DNA from: a virus
Strand: one strand, 5' to 3'
IMG/VR virus record: IMGVR_UViG_3300036885_000433
Span: 1-22,524 of that record
DNA length: 22,524 nucleotides
The notes beneath the pieces were generated by a model that did not search any database, had not been told where the DNA came from, and was given only the letters and a program-made list of their open reading frames with translations. This document shows, piece after piece, positions 7,906 to 14,728 of the stretch (position 1 is its first letter; each line of letters opens with the position of its first letter). The position numbers and the translations under genes are program-made.

Positions 7906-9501
7906 TTATTGACCTCCAGAAGTAAGATTTCCAGCGGGGGCTGTACTTACTCCATAATTAACTTGCGAGCCCATGGACCACCCTTGTCTCAACATGTCTG
8001 TAGTGTAATGACCAAATACCGCATTTCCTACCTTTTTTCCGTCCAAAAATACATCGCCTTTAATCTTTCTCGCTGCTTGATATGCTTTATAAGAATCCAT
8101 CGCACTAGAAGTAGGTTTCAATGATGTAGGCGTTACACCGACATCTTTAATCGTAACTCCGGCTGCAGCCGCCAAAAGATTTCCTCCGGGGATTGGAAGA
8201 AAAGCAAGAAGTTTATGAATATGATCTAAAAAATCAAAATTATTCCTCAAAAAATCATTTAATATGGTCAGCCCTGCAGTTAACCCTTGCAATATAGGTT
8301 GAATTCTTGTTAAACCTGGGGCACCTAAAGCAGCTCCTAAATTAACAAGTTGCGTCTTAAATCCTTTCCATGTAATATCAAAACTCTTTCTTGCATCCTC
8401 GCCCATCTGCTCTAAAGTTTTATTTTGAATTCTTTCATATAAACTAACATCCTTCAAAATCAATTCTCTCTTCACAACAGCTTGCATAAATGCCTGTTGC
8501 AAAATCTGTTGATTTGGAAACATCTTAGCAATATCAATTCCTATTTTAGCGCGTATCTTTTCGTCAGAAAAATCTGTTCCGTATTTCTTCTCTACGATTG
8601 GTGATAAGTATTTCCATGTCCACTCAATAAAATTTCCTGCCAACAATTCAGGATCTTTAATGCCTTTTTGATCCCACAATCCATATTGGGACAGCGCCAT
8701 TTTCAACTGCTTATTAACTCCTCCAGCTTTCAATCCCCCAACTGCTCCGTACAATCGAGCCATTGCCTGCAGCATTGACCCAACGCCTTGACGACCGCCT
8801 CCCCCCCCCTGCGAGGTAATCCATTCTTGCATAAACGTTGGAAATTCCTGATATAGAAACTTATCACTTACTGCAAGACCACTTCCTCGCGCAAATTTCA
8901 ATGTTGCTTGATATACCTCTGGTTTCACTCTTCCTGCTGTAACAGCCATTGATTTAGATATGCCAGTTAACATCGCAGTAAAACGCGCTGGATCCATTGA
9001 CCTTCCTGTCAATTCCGCAACCTTCATTGCAGAAAGCGCCATTTCTCGTGCTTTAGAGGTATCCCCTGCAGTAGCCGATGCCGCAAATATCTGTGTCATC
9101 AACGCCATTTTAGGAAGAAATTGAGACGCTCTTTCCACACTTCCCATTGTGTATCGCAAATCTCCAAACATCTGCAAAGCTTCACTTGCCGATACAATTT
9201 GCACTTCCGCAGTAGTCTTCCATGCTGCTGCCTGAGCTTTAGCTATTTCGACATTCGTCAAGCCAGCCATATTCAACTGATTTACAGCGTGTAAATAATC
9301 AGTACCCGCGATAGTAGCTTCTTTAAATATACCGGCAGCAAGACGATAGCCTTCATACATCGCGAAGGTCTTCATCATTGTGCCTCTAATACCGGCCAAT
9401 TGCGTATTTAATGCTCCAGCTTCTCGAGAGATGCCCAATAGCTTATTAGAGACGCCATCATAAAGAATGAATCTAACAAATGTATTAAAATATTCAGCCA
9501 T
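7906..9501 (-). CDS. Tape measure protein
   Basis: The product is 531 aa, the longest gene in the tail module apart from TerL and portal, with TGAGGGATAGAG before ATG 9501. It is almost wholly helical and Ala/Gly/Met/Gln-rich (for example ASATAGDTSKAREMALSAMK), with a hydrophobic stretch (residues about 400-455: ALGAPGLTRIQPILQGLTAG, FLPIPGGNLLAAAAG) that could be the membrane-active part. The tail (GDVFLDGKKVGNAVFGHYTT) is a frequent C-terminal motif of tape measures. With the usual 0.15 nm per residue, the tail would be about 80 nm, which is short for a myovirus. No lysozyme or peptidase domain is visible. A run of nine Gs in the coding strand (8801-8809) encodes part of QGGGGGRQG. Confidence 0.88.
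   Translation of the reverse strand: MAEYFNTFVRFILYDGVSNKLLGISREAGALNTQLAGIRGTMMKTFAMYEGYRLAAGIFKEATIAGTDYLHAVNQLNMAGLTNVEIAKAQAAAWKTTAEVQIVSASEALQMFGDLRYTMGSVERASQFLPKMALMTQIFAASATAGDTSKAREMALSAMKVAELTGRSMDPARFTAMLTGISKSMAVTAGRVKPEVYQATLKFARGSGLAVSDKFLYQEFPTFMQEWITSQGGGGGRQGVGSMLQAMARLYGAVGGLKAGGVNKQLKMALSQYGLWDQKGIKDPELLAGNFIEWTWKYLSPIVEKKYGTDFSDEKIRAKIGIDIAKMFPNQQILQQAFMQAVVKRELILKDVSLYERIQNKTLEQMGEDARKSFDITWKGFKTQLVNLGAALGAPGLTRIQPILQGLTAGLTILNDFLRNNFDFLDHIHKLLAFLPIPGGNLLAAAAGVTIKDVGVTPTSLKPTSSAMDSYKAYQAARKIKGDVFLDGKKVGNAVFGHYTTDMLRQGWSMGSQVNYGVSTAPAGNLTSGGQ
8801..8809 (-). repeat. G9 homopolymer within tape measure gene
   Basis: Nine consecutive C on the plus strand (G on the coding strand), in an AT-rich gene. 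It encodes the glycine run of QGGGGGRQG. The frame is open on both sides as given. Such tracts are prone to slippage in replication, transcription or sequencing. Confidence 0.7.
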
Positions 9502-9503
9502 CT

Positions 9504-9992
9504 CTATCCCTCAGTTTCAGAAACAGATGTAATTGGTGGTTGTGTAAAAATTCTTCCGAGAATTACCATTAGAGAAATTATTTTATCATGCTCTCGAAAT
9601 AATGCTGTTTTTAATGCGGGGCGTGGAGGAATCTTACCTTTACCTTCTTCTTGAGCTTTTGCATACTCATCAGTTCCATATCCTACCTTATAACCAATGG
9701 ACACATCTTTCTTTACGATACCACAATCAACTTTATAACCTACAGAATTTCGTAACTTACCTTCTCGGAGTAGTGGCTCATTCTCTGGATATCCCTTTGC
9801 CACACGGTCTGCTTTCGTAAAATCAGCTAATGGCGGCCATTCGGGCTGCTCATGGCCTATAAGTTCTTTTGTTTTATTTTTTACTGCCTTACCAACTTCT
9901 TTTAAAAATAATTTATCTAGCAGCTCTCTTTTTACAGCGGCGCGCATTAATACTATTGGAAATTCTCTAAAATCACACTCATTCATGCCCAT
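9504..9992 (-). CDS. Tail completion / HK97 gp10-like virion morphogenesis protein
   Basis: The product is 162 aa. ATG 9992 is preceded by GAGGGTAGAATA, and the frameshifted chaperone reading frame ends 11 nt upstream. Residues about 15-60 are helical and include the GHEQPEWPPLAD section that resembles the S-x-x-x-W-x-P-L motif of phage virion morphogenesis proteins. LLREGKLRNSVGYKV (74-88) is the typical L-x-x-T/S-G-x-L-R-x-S segment. KGKIPPRPALKTALFREHD (118-136) matches the I-P-P-R-P-F/A motif shared by HK97 gp10 and P2 gpS families. Those proteins finish the tail terminus or neck. Location between the chaperones and tape measure is unusual for this class, which is normally with the neck genes. 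Confidence 0.7.
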   Translation of the reverse strand: MGMNECDFREFPIVLMRAAVKRELLDKLFLKEVGKAVKNKTKELIGHEQPEWPPLADFTKADRVAKGYPENEPLLREGKLRNSVGYKVDCGIVKKDVSIGYKVGYGTDEYAKAQEEGKGKIPPRPALKTALFREHDKIISLMVILGRIFTQPPITSVSETEG

Positions 9993-10003
9993 TATTCTAC
10001 CCT

Positions 10004-10189
10004 CTAATCGTCTTCCTTTACTTTTTCAAACCTCCATCCATTGAAATTAAATCTTTGTATTCCTTCAAACTCAACAAAAATTATTAGATACCCTGTAACC
10101 TCATCTTCGGATAAACTAAAGGCAACGTCAAACGGCACTCCATTCTTTACAAGAAATAACCGATCTCGCAATCCCTTGTCATCGGCTAT
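10004..10189 (-). CDS. Tail assembly chaperone C-terminal extension (gpT-like), made by -1 frameshift
   Basis: There are 61 codons in the -1 frame, entered from the 134-aa chaperone at A-AAA-AAA (10189-10195), ending at TAG 10004-10006; the fusion would be 195 aa. The frame has no ATG, only weak starts such as TTG. The peptide begins IADDKGLRDRLFLVKNGVPF and contains DVAFSLSEDEVTGYLIIFVE followed by aromatic QRFNFNGWRFEKV. The pattern 'V-K-x-G-V-P-x-D-V-A-F-x-L...W/F-x-I-x-F-x-E-x-E-G' is what I know from T-type extensions in such phages. By analogy with lambda gpG/gpGT, the long form is needed in small amount to bring tube and tape measure together. It exactly fills the gap between two genes. 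Confidence 0.85.
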   Translation of the reverse strand: MADDKGLRDRLFLVKNGVPFDVAFSLSEDEVTGYLIIFVEFEGIQRFNFNGWRFEKVKEDD

Positions 10190-10215
10190 TTTTTTATTTC
10201 TTGCTTTAACCTCTC
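10157..10215 (-). promoter_or_regulatory. Programmed -1 ribosomal frameshift site
   Basis: The slippery heptamer A-AAA-AAA occupies 10195-10189 in the correct phase (ATA AAA AAA in the 0 frame) and the 0-frame stop TAG follows immediately (10188-10186). An 8-bp stem starts right after it: TAGCCGAT (10188-10181) pairs with ATCGGTTA (10164-10157), one G-U pair, 16-nt loop. GAGAGG at 10215-10210 is a Shine-Dalgarno-like element 14 nt upstream, similar in principle to the stimulator of E. coli dnaX. The stem is closer to the heptamer than usual, so its base would have to be melted by the ribosome. Confidence 0.82.
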
Positions 10216-10590
10216 TTCATCAATTGCCTGATCAAAATTCTCAGTACAACACTTTTCAATAGCTATTCGACCTTCGTCATCCAATATATTGAGCCACTTA
10301 TCGATCTCCATTTCATTGTTAAGTGTTACTGGCACATTGTCCACGGATTTGACAAACATTACTTGCATAATTGAACCATAATACAATTGGTTAATTGTGC
10401 CATCTTCATTTAAAGCTTTTTTTCCTAGTGCTTTTGTAAAATTAGCTCTTTTCAACCAACTGGGGACCTTCACAACAATAATTCTTCCCAAAGAATCTGT
10501 AACCGAATATTCCTTTTGAGATCGTTTTATAATTGTTTGCGAAGGGGTTTCTACACTATCTGATGGGGTTGTCTTTAGTTTTACTGTCAT
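10186..10590 (-). CDS. Tail assembly chaperone, short form (gpG-like)
   Basis: The product is 134 aa. It starts in a TAATG junction with the tail tube gene, so its translation is coupled. N-terminus is basic and Ser/Thr-rich, followed by a beta section (EYSVTDSLGRIIVVKVPSWL) and a helical C-terminal half with hydrophobic and acidic segments (MEIDKWLNILDDEGRIAIEK). This layout, the place between tube and tape measure, and a frameshift site at the very end are the marks of lambda gpG-type chaperones. The protein is not part of the virion; it keeps the tape measure soluble and recruits tube subunits, the extended form supplying the tube-binding part. Confidence 0.85.
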   Translation of the reverse strand: MTVKLKTTPSDSVETPSQTIIKRSQKEYSVTDSLGRIIVVKVPSWLKRANFTKALGKKALNEDGTINQLYYGSIMQVMFVKSVDNVPVTLNNEMEIDKWLNILDDEGRIAIEKCCTENFDQAIDEERLKQEIKK

Positions 10591-11033
10591 TACGGAGTTA
10601 CCTCTCTACGCGATGCCAATATTCCAACAGACCAACTAATCGTATCATTTCCCTTTAATGCACCAGTCTTAAATGCTTCCAACTGAACATCTGTGTAAAT
10701 AACATCTGTCACACTGCCATCTGTTTCTCTAACAGTTACGTGATAGTACATTGGAGGAACAGGAGTTGCGTTAAAATAACAAGCTTCTAAAAGCTGCCAT
10801 AAATCGTCCATATCTCGATTTTTTCTTTCTCCAGACATAGTTCCTGTATACCCCTCCATGAATACACAATGCTGTGGATTACCATTTACCGGTAATATTG
10901 TCTTGGTAGTTGTTTTTGCATCAAAATTCAATTCAGTAGTTTCCGGCATTGTGAAACTTTGACCAGTACCCACTACTACTAAATTTATCGTACAATCCTT
11001 ACCAACGTTATACCCGCCTACACTTGTAGTCAT
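10590..11033 (-). CDS. Tail tube protein
   Basis: The product is 147 aa, the usual length for Mu/P2-like tube proteins (gpFII or Mu gpM range). The GAGGTGTGTT Shine-Dalgarno is good. Sequence starts MTTSVGGYNVGKDCTINLVV and has the alternating strands (INLVVVGTGQSFTM, YYHVTVRETDGSVTDVIYTD, ISWSVGILASRR) of the tube beta barrel. KNRDMDDLWQLLEACY (70-85) is the helix on the outside of the barrel. It follows sheath and precedes the chaperone pair, the standard order. It forms the inner tube through which DNA passes. Confidence 0.83.
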   Translation of the reverse strand: MTTSVGGYNVGKDCTINLVVVGTGQSFTMPETTELNFDAKTTTKTILPVNGNPQHCVFMEGYTGTMSGERKNRDMDDLWQLLEACYFNATPVPPMYYHVTVRETDGSVTDVIYTDVQLEAFKTGALKGNDTISWSVGILASRREVTP

Positions 11034-11059
11034 AACACACCTCTTATCTTTTTAAAATT

Positions 11060-12613
11060 TTAACCAACGGTTTGAGTTGTAATCGATAATCCCGAACCAT
11101 TCAAATTGATAATAAATTTCTTCACAATATTCATATATTGCACATTTACATCGCAATATAAATAATCCGCTGCAATACTAGTTGGACTATTATTAGTTAA
11201 ATCACAAACAACTTGATATGCCTGAATCATTTTGTTTTTCACTAATTCCTGCAAAAATCCCGAAATTGTTGCCTTTACAGCTGCCCTAGTCGTATCAGAA
11301 GAAAGCATGGTTTGTGTCTGGCCAATAAAAATACCCATCGCAGAATTAAGAGTATACGCCAAATAATTAGTCATTCTGGTATAGCTATCATCACTTATCA
11401 AATTATTATTGCTCGTGTTGCAACCAATTCGAGCAGAAAAATAATTTCCACCTGGAGACGGATTCACAATTACATCAATTCCTGCTGTAGTTAATGTATC
11501 GAGATCGGCGCCAGAATATATTTTGCCATTAGTCAAGCCTTCTGTAGAAACAATACCAGAGATTGATTTATTTAAACTGCTTTGCTCAGGACTTAAATTC
11601 GCAATCCGACCTGCAATAAACGATTGCGGACTTATAAGGCGTGTTAAACCATTTGTTGTATCATTAAAATAACACCAATCTCCTAACATTATCTTAGCGT
11701 CGTAACTATTTATTCCTGCAGTATTTTTCAAACTAACTGCTGTAGCAATAGAATTATACTGCCCAGAAACATTTGTTAAAATCATATACGTTCCTTCACT
11801 TAATCCATACGCAGTTTGATTCGTCCATGTCGTACTATCATCCATGTCACAAATCATAGCCACACCACAACCGCTCCCTCTTAAGGAATACAATCCGGTT
11901 CTAGTGACGCCGTCTGTTCCCATAAAATTAGCTGAGGTTGGAGATGTGTTTCCATTCAACCCTCCTGTAAATGGCGAACTAACTAAAGCTGGAGATGACG
12001 TTGCTGTTCCAACAGTAGCACTTACAATTTGTGATTTAGCTCTTACATTTGGAATACCTGTATTTATTGCAGCTACCATATTTGTCCAAAATGCTAAACC
12101 CGTACCTCCAATATTATCGTAAACCTCAGGAACTGGAGTTGATGGCAATGCAATAGTCATTTTAAATGTTGGTGCCGCTAAAGTAGTATTCGATCCAGCG
12201 CTCATTGTGGCTACGATAGAATTTCCGGTTACACCAGTATACAAAGCAGTTAGAGTCATTCCCAATACAGGAACAACCTCACTATCCATAACACTTGCTG
12301 TGGCTGCCGCGTCAGTCGCATCAGTTATTCTTACACAACGCATGTTATTAGCGCCATTTATATACGCATTATAGACAGAAGATCCCATATCATGTTTAAT
12401 TGGTAGTATAGGACCAAATGTCTGAACATAATCAGACATATTAGAAATAGTTACAGGAGCGTTTTTAGGACCCCAAGAGGCCAAACCAACGATTCCTAAA
12501 ATATTAGTCGGCACCCCATTTATAGCTAAAACCGTAGGGGGAATTATATTGACATATAAATCAGGATGAATTAACGCATTCAGATTTGTACTACCATATT
12601 GAATCACTGGCAT
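11060..12613 (-). CDS. Contractile tail sheath protein
   Basis: The product is 517 aa, with GAGGAAAAAAAT before ATG. The opening half shows the sheath signature: LYVNIIPPTVLAINGVPTNI then GIVGLASWGPKNAPVTISNM then DYVQTFGPI (residues 19-69), equivalent to the V-x-G-x-A-x-x-G-P-x-x-x-P-x-x-I-x-S-x-x-D-Y-x-x-x-F-G motif. The middle section is a variable surface domain. The last 100 residues (TRAAVKATISGFLQELVKNK and FIINLNGSGLSI) form the conserved C-terminal domain that links sheath subunits in a mesh. Presence of sheath makes this a myovirus-type phage. Confidence 0.93.
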   Translation of the reverse strand: MPVIQYGSTNLNALIHPDLYVNIIPPTVLAINGVPTNILGIVGLASWGPKNAPVTISNMSDYVQTFGPILPIKHDMGSSVYNAYINGANNMRCVRITDATDAAATASVMDSEVVPVLGMTLTALYTGVTGNSIVATMSAGSNTTLAAPTFKMTIALPSTPVPEVYDNIGGTGLAFWTNMVAAINTGIPNVRAKSQIVSATVGTATSSPALVSSPFTGGLNGNTSPTSANFMGTDGVTRTGLYSLRGSGCGVAMICDMDDSTTWTNQTAYGLSEGTYMILTNVSGQYNSIATAVSLKNTAGINSYDAKIMLGDWCYFNDTTNGLTRLISPQSFIAGRIANLSPEQSSLNKSISGIVSTEGLTNGKIYSGADLDTLTTAGIDVIVNPSPGGNYFSARIGCNTSNNNLISDDSYTRMTNYLAYTLNSAMGIFIGQTQTMLSSDTTRAAVKATISGFLQELVKNKMIQAYQVVCDLTNNSPTSIAADYLYCDVNVQYMNIVKKFIINLNGSGLSITTQTVG

Positions 12614-12626
12614 ATTTTTTTCCTCT

Positions 12627-13430
12627 TCATTGTAAATTTTCTATAGCCTCTGCATCCAAAACAGAATATGCTGGAGCTGTTACCATAGTTGGATATTCTA
12701 CATAATAATTAAGATCCCGCACATAACAATCATCTACTTCTAACGCATCTTGTTCCTTAGAAGAACAATAATAAATTCTTGCAAATGTATTATCCGGCAA
12801 AACAAATCTTTCTATATCACTTAAATAAGAATCTATTGTACTAGACAATAAACTTCTATCTGAAATAGCAGACGCCGTTTTTGCCGAAGTCCATACGCGA
12901 ATCATGATTTCTCGCAATTGCCTCTTCACTTCTCTTGCCATTACACCGCCATTTCCAACCCTAACTACTAAACTAGTACAATTAGAAATAGTTACAACAT
13001 TATTCACAGCCACGGCATTTGGAATCAATGCTGCAATATTTAATGCAATCGAATTCAAAGTATCATTTGCAAGTTCCGTATATGAATATGCTATTCCATT
13101 ACATATTGTCATTATAACTTCACCTGTAGTTTTTGTACCACCAAAAGTTATAACATTTAAATTAACGGTTGTAGTTACAGTAGTCGGTTTCAATGAAAGC
13201 AATTGCCAAGGCTTTAAATAGCGAGTGGTGTTTCTTTCTACCATAGTGGGAAATATATTAATTACAGATTTCCCGGATAAAAGCCATGCATCTAAATCAT
13301 TCTTGGTCGGCCACCCCGGCATTATATCCACATCTTTTCCCGTAATAGATGCTTGAGTTGTTCCATTTGGATATATCAAAGGGGAAATTATATCTTGCAA
13401 TGTCGTTAAAACTTGACTTATGTCTGCCAT
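12627..13430 (-). CDS. Neck / tail-terminator-like protein with an inserted beta domain
   Basis: The product is 267 aa. The N-terminal portion (residues 1-80: ISPLIYPNGTTQASITGKDV then FPTMVERNTTRYLKPWQLLS) resembles the class of neck proteins placed just before sheath. Residues 88-160 look like an inserted beta domain built from a repeat of the 'VTFGGT-x-T-x-G-x-V-x-x-T-x-x-G-x-A-Y-S-Y' type, here VITFGGTKTTGEVIMTICNG then IAYSYTELANDTLNSIALNI. The same domain is common as an ornament in phage virion proteins. The C-terminal part (EVKRQLREIMIRVWTSAK, then RIYYCSSKEQDALEVDDCYV) looks like the rest of the fold. The start is 1 nt after the next upstream gene's TGA. Precise role unknown; position suggests tail terminator or neck. 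Confidence 0.55.
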   Translation of the reverse strand: MADISQVLTTLQDIISPLIYPNGTTQASITGKDVDIMPGWPTKNDLDAWLLSGKSVINIFPTMVERNTTRYLKPWQLLSLKPTTVTTTVNLNVITFGGTKTTGEVIMTICNGIAYSYTELANDTLNSIALNIAALIPNAVAVNNVVTISNCTSLVVRVGNGGVMAREVKRQLREIMIRVWTSAKTASAISDRSLLSSTIDSYLSDIERFVLPDNTFARIYYCSSKEQDALEVDDCYVRDLNYYVEYPTMVTAPAYSVLDAEAIENLQ

Positions 13431-13431
13431 G

Positions 13432-14097
13432 TCATACGCCTCGTTTCCTTATAGACAACCGCCAACCTAATTCTGTCAATTCATTGGTCGTAACAATATA
13501 ATCCGTACCTGTCTGATCTGTTATAATATGCCCTGTTTTTATCTGCACACCCCCTAAAAAAGGAACAAAGCAAAAAAACATAGGCAGTTTAGCATCAGTG
13601 GGAAGTTTCGCTTCCGCCTCTTCTCCTTTACCCGCTGTTATAAATGAACACGGGCAATTCTGCATAAGAGTTATCACGTCATCTTTTGTATAGCCGCCAT
13701 ACTCTGTCGGCCCTTTTGACATGCTGATATTAGGTTCTGTAATTGTGATAACACGATCACATTTAATTCCTAATATTGGCAGTATTTCTTGTTTTGCTAT
13801 AATAAAAAAAGTACTTGGTAAAATACTGTCAATAGTTGAATTCTCAACTAAATAATCACCTACATTAACAATTCTTCCATCGACGATTAATTGCCATACA
13901 CTATTCCCATACGCATTTGCTTTCATATAATTCCAAGAGACATTTGCGGTCATAAGAACTGTACTAACGAAATTTCCAACTGCGATGGGAGTCAACCCTG
14001 TGGTAGATCTGTATACGTTATAAGGTGATCCTAATTCGCTAGCGGCTTTAGCATATCCTTTATATACCTTACCCTGAACTCGTGCGTAAGTTGTCAT
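13432..14097 (-). CDS. Head-tail connector / neck protein, unassigned
   Basis: The product is 221 aa and overlaps the upstream gene by ATGA. It opens with MTTYARVQGKVYKGYAKAAS and is beta-rich in the middle (WQLIVDGRIVNVGDYLVENS); the TFFIIAKQEILPILGIKCDR segment follows, and the C-terminus ends TELGWRLSIRKRGV. From memory, similar proteins occur between the Mu/P2-type capsid block and the sheath block in many phages, described only as hypothetical or minor virion proteins. Position among connector genes suggests the head-tail interface. I can name no domain with certainty. Confidence 0.5.
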   Translation of the reverse strand: MTTYARVQGKVYKGYAKAASELGSPYNVYRSTTGLTPIAVGNFVSTVLMTANVSWNYMKANAYGNSVWQLIVDGRIVNVGDYLVENSTIDSILPSTFFIIAKQEILPILGIKCDRVITITEPNISMSKGPTEYGGYTKDDVITLMQNCPCSFITAGKGEEAEAKLPTDAKLPMFFCFVPFLGGVQIKTGHIITDQTGTDYIVTTNELTELGWRLSIRKRGV

Positions 14098-14501
14098 AAT
14101 AATACTTGATCGGTTTTCGGATAATATGCTTGATATTCATCCATAAATGCATATGGACCACAATACGGAACTCCCATAAACTCACATAACTGCTTTCGAC
14201 ATAAAACAAATAACGCCCATTTATCACGGATTTCCTTTGGATTTCTTTCCCAAACAGCGGCTTTATTTGTATCTAAATCTACATAAGAACCGTACATGTC
14301 GGCTTCTATAGCAGTTAAATTTGCTAAAAATGTTGTTCTAACTAGTGCCTCTTCTGCAGAACTCAAACTATTCATTCTATATTCAAGCGATCCATACCAA
14401 GTGGTAAAACGAACACCAAATGCAGATGTATTCACATTTCCTATGAACGGATAGCCACAATACTTACGTATTAATACTTTTTCTGCGATAGTAAAAGGCA
14501 T
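14094..14501 (-). CDS. Head-tail adaptor-like protein (6-helix connector type)
   Basis: The product is 135 aa. It starts MPFTIAEKVLIRKYCGYPFI, followed by GVRFTTWYGSLEYRMNSLSS and VWERNPKEIRDKWALFVLCR. This 'I-R-x-x-C-G-Y-P' plus 'Y-x-x-L-E-Y-R-M' plus 'W-x-R-N-P-x-E' combination is a recurrent family next to capsid genes in contractile-tail phages, and the mostly helical content suits a head-completion adaptor joined to the portal ring. I recognise the family by pattern only. The end overlaps the next gene by ATGA. Confidence 0.6.
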   Translation of the reverse strand: MPFTIAEKVLIRKYCGYPFIGNVNTSAFGVRFTTWYGSLEYRMNSLSSAEEALVRTTFLANLTAIEADMYGSYVDLDTNKAAVWERNPKEIRDKWALFVLCRKQLCEFMGVPYCGPYAFMDEYQAYYPKTDQVLL

Positions 14502-14504
14502 AAA

Positions 14505-14723
14505 TCACTCAAAATGATACTGTTTTCCAGAATTCTTTATTAAATTTTGCAATCGCACATCTGTAATAATATCTCCGGGATGAAATGTATATTCAGACGT
14601 AAAAAACTTATCTACCTGATTAAACATTCTTACGGTTGCTACTTCATCTACTACCATAGAGGGAGAAGAAACTTTTTCCCCCTCATCGGTATAATCTAAC
14701 ATTTTCAATTTCCTTGCGGCCAT
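14505..14723 (-). CDS. Small hypothetical protein between capsid and connector genes
   Basis: The product is 72 aa, starting MAARKLKMLDYTDEGEKVSS and ending with GDIITDVRLQNLIKNSGKQY. It lies 5 nt after the capsid gene and 3 nt before the adaptor gene. It is mixed in charge with no signal or membrane segment. The 'FHPGDIITD' stretch followed by a short helix is reminiscent of small head proteins, but I do not recognise a family. The tight packing and the place of the gene suggest a minor head or connector component. Confidence 0.5.
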   Translation of the reverse strand: MAARKLKMLDYTDEGEKVSSPSMVVDEVATVRMFNQVDKFFTSEYTFHPGDIITDVRLQNLIKNSGKQYHFE

Positions 14724-14728
14724 ATAAA

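Noticed and set aside
7651-8124. 157-codon plus-strand open frame
   Set aside because: It is antisense to the end of the tape measure and the gpU-like gene, both with good coding sequence and ribosome binding sites. The translation is Ser/Ile/Cys-rich without domain features.
10041-10262. 73-codon plus-strand open frame in the gap between chaperone and gp10-like genes
   Set aside because: The gap is better explained by the -1 frame of the chaperone, which has a slippery site and a conserved-looking sequence.
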